Origin: Pseudomonas endophytica
GTDB lineage: Bacteria; Pseudomonadota; Gammaproteobacteria; Pseudomonadales; Pseudomonadaceae
NCBI RefSeq assembly: GCF_001411475.1
Contig: NZ_LLWH01000198.1
Span: 37,981 to 101,980 of the forward strand
Reading direction: 5' to 3'
DNA: 64,000 nucleotides
A program made the position numbers and the translations under genes. Below the pieces are notes generated by a model. It worked only from the letters and a program-made list of their open reading frames with translations. It was not told the DNA's origin and did no database searches. Of this stretch, positions 18,301 through 25,714 are shown piece by piece; within the stretch, counting starts at the first letter, position 1; each line of letters begins with the position of its first letter.

Positions 18301-20331
18301 CGCAGCGGCAACGTCATCCATACCCTACTTACCAGTAGTCTACTTGGGCGGCAGCTCAGCCGTGTTGAAAAAATCAACGACATAACAAGTGCCATTTCTA
18401 ATACCACCTATCAATATGACGATAAAGGCCGTATGAGCCGTATGGTACAAGGTGTACTTGAAGCCAATTTCACTTACGACCCATTTGGACGTTTGCACAC
18501 CACGACGACTAAAGACACACACGCGACAGAAGAAAGTGTATTACAGACGACGCTGGAATATGACTTTATGGGCCGTGAGGTCAAACGCAGCATGTCACTT
18601 AACGATCAACCTTTGCGTATCATTACTCAAACCTGGGATATACAAGGGTTACTCGAATCACGGCATCTACAGCTCGATGGAAAAACACTACTGAAAGAAA
18701 CTTTTGCTTATGATTCTAGAAATCGCTTAACAGAGTACTACTGCAAGGGCGAATCCTTGCCTAAAGATGACTATGGTCAAGCAATTGTCATGCAAATATT
18801 TGACTTCGATGGTTTAGATAACATCACTATGTCTTTAACCCTCTTTGATGATGACTCGCAAGATGTTTGCTCATTCAGTTACCATCCTGATGACCCTTGC
18901 CAACTAAAATCTGTAAGCCACAGCCATCCGCGCTATGTTGCAGATGGTAGAGCATTTTGTGAATTCACTTTTGATGAAGACGGTCATCAGTTGAATGATG
19001 AATTTGGCAACCTACTGAAGTACGATAGCCTCGGTCGATTGCTGTGCGCAGAGGATGAAAGCACAGGTGCCCTTGTTTCGAGTTATCGCTATGACAGCCA
19101 TAATCAATTAATCGCTTCTCAACAAACAACTGAAACTGAATGCCTACGTATGTATGAGGGACTGCAACTGGCGGGCACTCTACAGGACAGCATTCACACC
19201 CAACTCTTTCGCAACACGGATCGGGCATTGGGTCAGCAACGTTCAAACAATGCTGATCAAACATTACTATTTATGACCGATGCCAACAGAAGCGTCATTG
19301 CACACTGTCAGCAAGAAACAATCACTAGTGCGAATTACAATGCCTATGGTGAGACAGGGGACTGGCCGTTGGACAGTTTGTTAGCATTCAACGGAGAGGC
19401 TCGTGAACCTGGCAGTGGTTGGTACCTGCTGGGTAAAGGGTATCGCGCTTACAACCCTTCGCTTAAGCGTTTTCATAGCCCCGATTCTTATAGCCCGTTT
19501 AGTGTAGGCGGGGTTAATCCCTATGTTTATTGTTTGGGCAACCCCCTTCGATTCCGCGACCCGACCGGGCATTACTCTTATGGGCAGCAATTGGATCCGG
19601 GCAACCCTATGTATGCTCGCACAGAGCCAATTGCGGGGTTTAACTGGATCGGCATACTTGTTATTGCTGTTAGTACAGCCATTACCGCCGGTGTAACGGT
19701 AGCCACTTTTGGTACAGGAACAGCTGCTGTAATTTCCCTGATAGCGATATCAGTCGATATTATAACCGCGGGTTTGAGCTTGGGCGCAATGAAAAACAGG
19801 GGTAAAGCGAGCGAGACCCTTGATAATTTAGGTTACCTCGGATTGATCCCGATTTTTCCGGTAGGTACTGCTAAGGCCGCAGCAGGTGCTGCTAGTGAAC
19901 TAGCCCAAGGAACCCTGGATTCGACTTTACAGGGGGCTGCTAGGATAGGCGGGGAAGTTCCAACTACTCCAGTGCCTGCGATCATCGCGGCGAATGAACT
20001 TTCAGAAACCATACAGAGTTCGGTAGAAAGTACGGTAGATTCTGCATTAGATGGAGTAAAGCTTACACATCCATCGTCCGCAGCTTTAAATGTACTCCCC
20101 GGACGCAGTGTTGTTTCTGACATCATTAATATACCTAGACCTAATAAAACCATCAGGCCTAAAGCCATAGACACACCGCCTTCTCAATCGACCGCGCCGA
20201 GTAAACGACCTCGCATCAAAAAAAAGCGCCGGGTTATAATTGCTACAGCTGCTAGAGAGTGGCCCAAACCTGAAGATTTCGTCCCAGTTATTACAACTCA
20301 GTCCGGCATAAGAAGCATGCCTGATTATTAG
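15343..20331 (+). CDS. full-length RHS/TcC-like polymorphic toxin
   Basis: 1662 residues. The N-terminal block (about 1-330, opening 'PHSNAFNFLSFLQHQVDPRT') matches the truncated gene at 2935-6621. YD repeats fill residues about 400-1380. The cage closes with 'RAYNPSLKRFHSPDS', 'NPYVYCLGNPLRFRDPTGHY' (about 1385-1410); DPTG is the likely aspartyl self-cleavage site that frees the tip. The tip has roughly 255 residues. First comes a hydrophobic stretch ('GILVIAVSTAITAGVTVATF' and a following segment) of the type seen after the cage in TcC and Rhs proteins. Then a Ser/Thr/Pro-rich linker, and finally a strongly basic 'KRPRIKKKRR' patch before the last 40 residues. I do not recognise a catalytic fold. 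No immunity-sized gene follows; the next gene is a fimbrial subunit. That fits a toxin aimed at eukaryotes, such as insect cells, better than an interbacterial one, but this is inference. Confidence 0.9.
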   Translation: MATTPHSNAFNFLSFLQHQVDPRTGQYTATISIPEINANRLCGPTLPLSLTFNPLSSLNQGFGPGWSWQLSHYNIGTSILTLNTGETLKVIDWDGPKAIFQEQKLITFNFYRESPTSYRVAHNSGLTEILVLQSSQAMPVKQYTPQGHDLSLTYDSWANGSSVVDVLNCVYDAENQVLFEVNDIGSTTLTLKLYPYLDGYNCTYLWDYVPGSLETFITLPTEDKAQWHFRYKMVRDFMCISEVTTPNGAKETIVYGDEGHGHPADVNLRLPRVTTHTVSPGSSQPDIVTHYSYVLTNASNKHNFLGYQGPGIIWFDNGLDNLYQVFGEYNYGSIQTIMSAREPVISIERTYNRFHLLTQELTQQNDNVSVVNTLYHLRPDRNFSDQPRNFQSPRIISKLWYLNSDSNTMREESERLEFDMHGNVTYRLFADGISEVSTYYLAEGEGQPTDDLFCPAHPEGFTHSLKTKKIIPAPSDYGNAPTLLFQYCYNTIKSLNPQIPDSIVQVSERRLHVTTELDPFGRQTEIYIPLQMIELSYYDTPENLLTHGRLNCQTTHVNQHARYIHFEYAEGTDEQGQPYLESRQTTTNNSDATSRHWLMRASYLSGQTIFLCDEHGVESVYLYDALGRKTYECIAPNTEFAATQNISYSLAVAEGLVTEQIITNAQGVMTRLLFDGSNRVIFKERLNTNSASRSSDFRKTYSARYDCLGHLIEETHYDWIDESNSLDLTTLFIYDDWSQLIGTIGPDGVQHYEVMDPIGLRNSDGLRERTVTQWTQAQSIPTIKQGLTRSRLSAMSKPLAIEQFDADENIVGLYEYRYDGAGNCVTEIDMRGHETHFTYDALSRLTANLLPDLTHVQHTYAAHTNDTLLAKIEVDTNGKSRVVLGTLVYDGIDRITESLVGRRRETRAYKDSQYHVSERKTLKNVPISYEYNFNLTDSPVRTTAEEDAVFEYDKTTALLTRSANSEGIREYIYNDACQLKEETWNDRSGNVIHTLLTSSLLGRQLSRVEKINDITSAISNTTYQYDDKGRMSRMVQGVLEANFTYDPFGRLHTTTTKDTHATEESVLQTTLEYDFMGREVKRSMSLNDQPLRIITQTWDIQGLLESRHLQLDGKTLLKETFAYDSRNRLTEYYCKGESLPKDDYGQAIVMQIFDFDGLDNITMSLTLFDDDSQDVCSFSYHPDDPCQLKSVSHSHPRYVADGRAFCEFTFDEDGHQLNDEFGNLLKYDSLGRLLCAEDESTGALVSSYRYDSHNQLIASQQTTETECLRMYEGLQLAGTLQDSIHTQLFRNTDRALGQQRSNNADQTLLFMTDANRSVIAHCQQETITSANYNAYGETGDWPLDSLLAFNGEAREPGSGWYLLGKGYRAYNPSLKRFHSPDSYSPFSVGGVNPYVYCLGNPLRFRDPTGHYSYGQQLDPGNPMYARTEPIAGFNWIGILVIAVSTAITAGVTVATFGTGTAAVISLIAISVDIITAGLSLGAMKNRGKASETLDNLGYLGLIPIFPVGTAKAAAGAASELAQGTLDSTLQGAARIGGEVPTTPVPAIIAANELSETIQSSVESTVDSALDGVKLTHPSSAALNVLPGRSVVSDIINIPRPNKTIRPKAIDTPPSQSTAPSKRPRIKKKRRVIIATAAREWPKPEDFVPVITTQSGIRSMPDY

Positions 20332-20352
20332 ATATTACATAACTCCTCTACA

Positions 20353-20381
20353 CCCACTGCACGCTAACAAAGTGCAGTGGG
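20353..20381 (+). terminator. hairpin after the RHS toxin gene
   Basis: CCCACTGCAC (20353-20362) and GTGCAGTGGG (20372-20381) form a perfect 10-bp stem with a 9-base loop, starting 21 bases after the stop. There is no good T-run, so termination may be rho-assisted. Confidence 0.6.
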
Positions 20382-20433
20382 AAACACTTGAATTCAATTA
20401 AATTTATTACTTAATACTTCGCAATCTTAAAAA

Positions 20434-20449
20434 ATGAGAGTTCTCTCAT
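20434..20449. promoter_or_regulatory. perfect 16-bp palindrome upstream of the fimbrial operon
   Basis: ATGAGAGTTCTCTCAT is fully palindromic and lies about 130 bases before the fimbrial subunit start, in the only sizeable gap ahead of the operon. It is a candidate operator; I do not recognise the cognate regulator. Confidence 0.45.
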
Positions 20450-20576
20450 ATATACCAGCGTCTCACTTGCTTAGACTCGCCCCTCCCGAGACATGCTCAT
20501 TGAGCACTCCTATGTTCGTCCAGGCTTTGTTTCGGGTTGTTCGCCTTGGACCCACTCAAGAAGACCCTTTACTCAT

Positions 20577-21131
20577 ATGAATATTTCACGATTACACGTG
20601 TGCTTCGGACTCACGCTGGGCCTGTTCGGCTCTTCCGCTTTTGCTACTTCTGGCAATATCGACTTCGAAGGCATGATTACCAGTAGCACCTGCCCTATCG
20701 AGATCGTTAACCCGGGCGATGGAACTATCGGAAACCTTGTCAACATGGTTGATGTTGAAGCCAGTCGCTTTACGGCTGTTAATCAAGACCGTGGCGGTAA
20801 AACCTTCTCCCTTCGCTTGTCTCCAGACGCGGGTTGCGCATTAGACCCCGCTAACCCAAACACTGCGACTGTTACGTTCAGTGGTCTAGCGGATTTAACA
20901 GGTGATCATTATGCAATCAAGGACAGCGGCGACCCTGCCAAAGGCGTTGTGATCGTCATCAAGAATAAGCTCGGCGAAATCGTGAAGAACGGTGTGGAGT
21001 CCTCTCCCTTCGACCTAAGCGCAACCTCTGAAACTGATATGGAGTTTGAGGCGTTTTACCGCTCAAGCTCTCTTCCTGTCAGCGCGGGTACAGCGTCGGC
21101 GAATATTGGCTTCGTGGTGAAAATCAACTAA
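20577..21131 (+). CDS. fimbrial subunit (chaperone-usher major pilin)
   Basis: 184 residues from the ATG at 20577. The longer open frame back to 20493 would bury the signal peptide, which here ends AFA before TSG at about residue 23. The mature protein shows the pilin pattern: 'GNIDFEGMITSSTCPIEI' with the first Cys, a second Cys in 'SPDAGCALDP' that would close the conserved disulfide, and the C-terminal beta-strand 'ASANIGFVVKIN' that the chaperone completes by donor-strand complementation. It is the first gene of a four-gene operon (pilin, chaperone, usher, tip protein), the standard layout. It is exported by Sec, capped by the chaperone and polymerised through the usher. Confidence 0.9.
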   Translation: MNISRLHVCFGLTLGLFGSSAFATSGNIDFEGMITSSTCPIEIVNPGDGTIGNLVNMVDVEASRFTAVNQDRGGKTFSLRLSPDAGCALDPANPNTATVTFSGLADLTGDHYAIKDSGDPAKGVVIVIKNKLGEIVKNGVESSPFDLSATSETDMEFEAFYRSSSLPVSAGTASANIGFVVKIN

Positions 21132-21230
21132 CACCCTTCAACACGGGATGCAAACCCTACTTCAAGGGTTGAGTATCCTGTAAACGCTGCGCACCAGGGC
21201 GCCTCTGCGTCCTGGTCGAAGGTAATTCTG

Positions 21231-21971
21231 ATGCTTAAGTTAATATCTATACGTCGCGCGGTCAGCATCGGCGTAACGCTACTGCTCGCCATCCAATCGG
21301 GTACTAGCCAAGCAGCCTTGAGCCTTAGTGGCACAAGAGTCGTGTTCACAAGTGATAAACGCAATGTTTCTATTATCGTGCGCAATCCAAGCCTAGACAT
21401 CTATGCAGCCCAAGCCTGGGTGAATACCGAGGCAGACGATACAACTACCGCTGTTCCCTTTATAGCCTCGCCTCCTTTGTTTCGACTCGATCCTGGCAAA
21501 GATCAACAGGTGCAAATTAACGGATTGCCAAATTCATTGCCGACGGATCGAGAGTCACTGTTCTACTTCAACATCCAAGAAATTCCGCACACCAACAACA
21601 TTACTACTAACGTACTGAATATTGCTCTACGTACACGGATCAAAATCTTTTATCGCCCACATACTCTTCAGGGTAGTTCTGTAGCGCGCCTACAGGAATT
21701 GCAATGGTCTGTACTGAAAGTGGATGGGAAGACCCTATTAAAGGTCAACAACCCAACCCCTTTTCATGTGTCGTTTGTACGCCTTGAGGTGCTGGTAAAC
21801 GGCAAGACGGTTGAACTGAAACAGCCAACCATGGCGACGCCCCTTGGCGAACAGACCTTTGACCTTCCCGATATAAACCCCATGCCTGGGATGCAGGTCG
21901 TGTTTTCCGCCATCAATGACTATGGCGCCTACACCAAACCCATGACTCGACCTATTCAGACAGCCCGCTAA
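21231..21971 (+). CDS. periplasmic fimbrial chaperone (PapD/FimC family)
   Basis: 246 residues; GAAGG lies 9 bases before the ATG. The signal peptide is about 29 residues, ending SQA before A. The two-domain PapD signature is visible: 'LSLSGTRVVFTSDKRNVSII' (the G1-type donor region and conserved Arg at the start of domain 1), 'FNIQEIP' (the conserved 'LNIREIP'-like motif near residue 119), 'ALRTRIKIFYRP' leading into the hinge, and a C-terminal domain ending near 'AINDYGA'. It folds pilins and carries them to the usher at 22013-24520. It sits 99 bases after the pilin gene and 41 before the usher gene, in one operon. Confidence 0.94.
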   Translation: MLKLISIRRAVSIGVTLLLAIQSGTSQAALSLSGTRVVFTSDKRNVSIIVRNPSLDIYAAQAWVNTEADDTTTAVPFIASPPLFRLDPGKDQQVQINGLPNSLPTDRESLFYFNIQEIPHTNNITTNVLNIALRTRIKIFYRPHTLQGSSVARLQELQWSVLKVDGKTLLKVNNPTPFHVSFVRLEVLVNGKTVELKQPTMATPLGEQTFDLPDINPMPGMQVVFSAINDYGAYTKPMTRPIQTAR

Positions 21972-22012
21972 AGAGCCTACGCAACAAGCCCTTCATTGCC
22001 AGGAACTTACCC

Positions 22013-24520
22013 ATGATCCGCCCCCTTGAACGAGCGCTGCCCTCAAGTGTGCGCGTCGCTCAGCTTTTTGCTGTCGGTATCGCATTTTTCGCCGTGATCG
22101 AAGTTCGGCCCGCTAGGGCTCAATCTGTTGAATTCCAATACGGATTCATGCGCCAAAACAGCGAGCACAGCGATGATGTCAGCGCCTTAGCTTTAAAAAC
22201 CTTATCAGGACAAAACGCACTGCCTCCCGGTCGCTACCGTGTAAGCCTTAGAGTCAATCAAAACTATTTTGCTGAGCGAGAGATCACGTTCGAATTAAAT
22301 GATCAAAACGATAACCTTTCACCGTGCCTAAGTGCCGAGCTTTTAAAAGAAATGGGCGTTAGATCCGAGACATTTAGAGCCGAACACAATGCTCAAGCTT
22401 GTATCGATCTGCCAAGCCTTATCAGCGGTGCAAGTAGCGCTATGGACAACAGCACAATGCGCCTCTCGATTTCAATTCCTCACATTGCGATGCGCCGCGA
22501 CGTCATAGGTTATGTACCTGTCGAACAGTGGCAAACAGGAATTAACGCAGCATTTCTTAACTATCAAGTCTCAGCCCAACAAGGCAACAGTCGTTACATA
22601 GGGAGCCGAGAAAGCCAAGACATTAACTTGATCAGCGGCTTGAACCTTGGAGCTTGGCGCTTTCGCAGCAGCCAATCGCTGCGTCAGAACGACGACAGCC
22701 AACGCGAATGGCTGAGGGCTTATACCTTTCTACAACGCGACCTCCCCGGTACACATGCCAATCTGACGCTTGGCGAAACATTCACTTCTGGCGACGTTTT
22801 TCGCAGCATGCCAATTATGGGGCTGTCAATAAACTCTGATCTAGGCATGCTGCCGGATGTTTTACAAGGTTATGCGCCTGTAATCCGAGGCGTTGCACAA
22901 AGTCGCGCCAAATTGGAGGTGCTTCAAAATGGTTACCCAATCTACTCCACTTATGTCAGCCCTGGCGCGTATGCAATAGAGGACCTGAGTACGGTCGGGG
23001 GCAGTGGTGAATTGGAGGTGGTCTTAACTGAAGAAGACGGCCAAGTCTCACGCAGAACCCTGCCCTACGCCAGCATCGGCAACTTGCTACGCCGTGGCGT
23101 TTGGCGCTACAGCGCCACTGTTGCGAGGTACAACTCTGCTTACAAGCTTGAGGAACCGCTGCTCTGGCAAGGCACATTGGCGATGGGCACTCTTTGGAAT
23201 TCGACACTCTACGGCGGCGTGCTCGCCAGCGAATTTTATCGAGCAGGCACTCTGGGACTCGCCAGAGATTTCGGTTCGGTAGGGGCTTTTTCGCTCGATG
23301 TGACGCACTCCAATGCGCAGGTGGACTCACATACATCAAACGCCGTCCAAGGTATGAGCTACGCCATCAAATACGGAAAATCGTTTCAAACCCGCACTAA
23401 CTTGCGCTTTGCCGGGTACCGGTACTCAACCCAAGGCTATCGCGACTTCGACGAAGCACTTCATCAACGCCGTCAGGACGGCTTCTACGGCAGTCGTCGC
23501 AGCCGATTGGAAGCGTCGGTTTACCAAAACGTGGGCAAAAGCAGCTCTATAGGCCTGACTTTTTCCCATCAGGATTATTGGTTCAGCGACTACGAACAGC
23601 GTCAGTTTCAATTGCAGCTCAATACGCAACATAAAGGTATCAGCTACAACCTGTATGCCTCTCAAGCACTGAGTGAACGCAATGGCATGAAGACGCACCG
23701 CCAAATTGGCTTAAGTCTTTCACTGCCGCTTGATTTCGGTCGCTCGACGTCATTGACCTATGACGCACAAAAATATGGTGATCGCTTGAGTCAGCGCGCC
23801 AGCCTTGGCGGCAATGCCATTGATAATCGCCTCAGCTATCGCGCATCAGTCAGCCACGAAAATACCCAGCAAACATCCGCAGCGATCGCCCTCGGTTACC
23901 AAGCGGCCTTCGGCAGCGTGGGAGCCGGCCTTACCCAAGGTCGCGACTATCGCAACCTCAGCCTCAATGCCAGTGGAGCCGTGCTCTTGCATGATTCGGG
24001 TATTGAGTTTGGCCCCTACCTGGGTGAAACCATGGGGTTAATCGAAGTACCCGGCATTCCTGACATCGGCGTCGTCAACTCCACTGGAGTACTCACCAAC
24101 CAACGGGGATTCGCCTTGGTTCCTTACCTTCGGCCTTATCGGGTCAATGAAGTGCAGTTGAAAACAGATGATCTGGGGCCGGAAATCGAGATTGATAACG
24201 GTACGACCCAACTGATTCCACGGCGTGGCGCGGTGGTTAAAGCAACCTTCAATGCCCGAAAAATCACGCGAATGGTCATCACCGGCTCCACATCAGCCGG
24301 TTCCCCACTGCCCTTCGGTGCACGAGTGAGTGACTCTACTGGTCAAGAAATCGGCATGGTAGGTCAAGGGGGCCAGGTCATGCTGAGCGGCGCAACAGGC
24401 AAGAAAACGCTGCAAATACGTTGGGGCGATGACGCTAGCCAAGGCTGCCAATTACAAGTGGACACCTCAACAATGGAGCACCGCAATGGGTACTACCTGC
24501 AAACCCTGCAATGTCAATAA
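22013..24520 (+). CDS. outer-membrane fimbrial usher (FimD/PapC family)
   Basis: 835 residues, the normal length for the family. A signal peptide ends at about residue 36 (ARA before QSVEFQ). The N-terminal chaperone-binding domain has 'LPPGRYRVSLRVNQNYFAE'. The 24-strand pore begins around residue 150, and the plug and barrel show 'RGVAQSRAKLEVLQNGYPIY' and 'LSTVGGSGELEVVLTEEDG', both usher hallmarks. The C-terminal domains carry 'RRGAVVKATFNA' and end with a Cys pair in the last 30 residues (CQLQ and LQCQ). It recruits chaperone-subunit complexes and extrudes the fibre. It is the third gene of the fimbrial operon. Confidence 0.95.
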   Translation: MIRPLERALPSSVRVAQLFAVGIAFFAVIEVRPARAQSVEFQYGFMRQNSEHSDDVSALALKTLSGQNALPPGRYRVSLRVNQNYFAEREITFELNDQNDNLSPCLSAELLKEMGVRSETFRAEHNAQACIDLPSLISGASSAMDNSTMRLSISIPHIAMRRDVIGYVPVEQWQTGINAAFLNYQVSAQQGNSRYIGSRESQDINLISGLNLGAWRFRSSQSLRQNDDSQREWLRAYTFLQRDLPGTHANLTLGETFTSGDVFRSMPIMGLSINSDLGMLPDVLQGYAPVIRGVAQSRAKLEVLQNGYPIYSTYVSPGAYAIEDLSTVGGSGELEVVLTEEDGQVSRRTLPYASIGNLLRRGVWRYSATVARYNSAYKLEEPLLWQGTLAMGTLWNSTLYGGVLASEFYRAGTLGLARDFGSVGAFSLDVTHSNAQVDSHTSNAVQGMSYAIKYGKSFQTRTNLRFAGYRYSTQGYRDFDEALHQRRQDGFYGSRRSRLEASVYQNVGKSSSIGLTFSHQDYWFSDYEQRQFQLQLNTQHKGISYNLYASQALSERNGMKTHRQIGLSLSLPLDFGRSTSLTYDAQKYGDRLSQRASLGGNAIDNRLSYRASVSHENTQQTSAAIALGYQAAFGSVGAGLTQGRDYRNLSLNASGAVLLHDSGIEFGPYLGETMGLIEVPGIPDIGVVNSTGVLTNQRGFALVPYLRPYRVNEVQLKTDDLGPEIEIDNGTTQLIPRRGAVVKATFNARKITRMVITGSTSAGSPLPFGARVSDSTGQEIGMVGQGGQVMLSGATGKKTLQIRWGDDASQGCQLQVDTSTMEHRNGYYLQTLQCQ

Positions 24521-24577
24521 CTCTCCCTGCATCAATGCCTGCATGATTAGTAACTACTTCACATGCTTGGAGGCTGC

Positions 24578-25669
24578 ATGAAACACTCACTTTCATGGCT
24601 GCTAGGTCTTTGGCTTTTCACTCACGGGCTGCCCGCATGGTCTGCGGACACTGCTAGCCACTGTTATTGGCAACTGGGAGTTCCCCAAGGGCCGCAGCTT
24701 TACCGTTACGACATGGGCAGTGTTTATATACCGCGAGATGCTCAAGTAGGCAGCGTAATTGGGACGTTTAAGAAAACAGGCGTCAGCTACGATGAGAACA
24801 GCGCAGTGCTCAAGTGCTCCAACGCTGGCGATCGAACCCTCGATTTTAATATTAATGCCGTTAAAAACATTTCGCCGGTCATACTGCCTCCTGTGAACGG
24901 CGAAGACGTGAATGGCAAAGTCATAGAAACTAATATCAGTGGCGTCGGCGCTTATATAGAGCTAGGGAGTCCATTCAGCGGCGGAGGTACTAACGTATTT
25001 GAACCCAATGGACCTCCAATCGTACCGTTCACCGCAACCCACAATAAACGCATGACAGCAGAAATGACGCTGTCACTGCTAGTTCACAAAGTAACACTAA
25101 TCAAAACGGGTGCGATCACGGCAGGCCCACAACTTCTGGATGGAAGCCTATTGGCTTCATCCACCCTATCTGATGTCGGCAAGGCATTTGATTTCGGAGT
25201 TTCCGGAACAGTCATCCAAGCCCAGTGCAGTGTTTCGGCCACAGCCGTTAGTGCAGACCCGGTCGATCTTAAAGAGTGGGTGATGGCGGACTTTAGTGGG
25301 CCTGAAAGCGGAACAACCCCTGTCCCGTTTTCAATCAAACTTGATAATTGCATTGCAGACCCTACTAACGCCAACATAGCCACTGCTCATATTTACCTAG
25401 AAGGGGCTAAAGGCTCTGTCCCCATCGATGCGCAAAAAGGTATATTTAGTCTCAGCCCCGACTCAACAGCAAAAGGTTTTGGAATTCAAATATTACAAAC
25501 CGATGGCATAACACCTTATGCGCTTCAGAAGGTCATACCCATTATTGAAATCACGCCAGGGGAAGTGGTAATGAATTTCAAGGCACGTTTTATTCAAACC
25601 CTCCCCAGCAAAGACCTAGAACCCGGAAACGCCAAGGGCGCCCTTGGGTTTACCATCACGTATCAATAA
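24578..25669 (+). CDS. fimbrial tip / minor subunit, probable adhesin
   Basis: 363 residues from the ATG at 24578, chosen because GGAGG sits 5 bases before it; the ATG at 24563 lies upstream of that site. The signal peptide ends near residue 24 (WSA before D). The protein is twice the length of a simple pilin. A variable N-terminal half of about 180 residues with early Cys residues would be the receptor-binding domain. The C-terminal half resembles a pilin domain: 'VSGTVIQAQCSV' with Cys, 'IKLDNCIAD' with Cys, and the terminal strand 'GALGFTITYQ'. This is the two-domain adhesin layout of chaperone-usher systems, at the usual last position of the operon. The ligand is unknown. Confidence 0.85.
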   Translation: MKHSLSWLLGLWLFTHGLPAWSADTASHCYWQLGVPQGPQLYRYDMGSVYIPRDAQVGSVIGTFKKTGVSYDENSAVLKCSNAGDRTLDFNINAVKNISPVILPPVNGEDVNGKVIETNISGVGAYIELGSPFSGGGTNVFEPNGPPIVPFTATHNKRMTAEMTLSLLVHKVTLIKTGAITAGPQLLDGSLLASSTLSDVGKAFDFGVSGTVIQAQCSVSATAVSADPVDLKEWVMADFSGPESGTTPVPFSIKLDNCIADPTNANIATAHIYLEGAKGSVPIDAQKGIFSLSPDSTAKGFGIQILQTDGITPYALQKVIPIIEITPGEVVMNFKARFIQTLPSKDLEPGNAKGALGFTITYQ

Positions 25670-25675
25670 ATATAG

Positions 25676-25699
25676 GCCTCCTCAGAAAAACGAGGAGGC
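25676..25699. terminator. bidirectional terminator, fimbrial operon / Ig-like gene
   Basis: GCCTCCTC (25676-25683) and GAGGAGGC (25692-25699) form a perfect 8-bp stem between the convergent stops at 25669 and 25715. Confidence 0.7.
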
Positions 25700-25714
25700 A
25701 CACGACTAACATGA

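Noticed and set aside
20332..20576. Immunity gene for the RHS toxin
   Set aside because: The gap holds a hairpin and a palindrome only; the longer frame from 20493 is the upstream extension of the fimbrial subunit frame.
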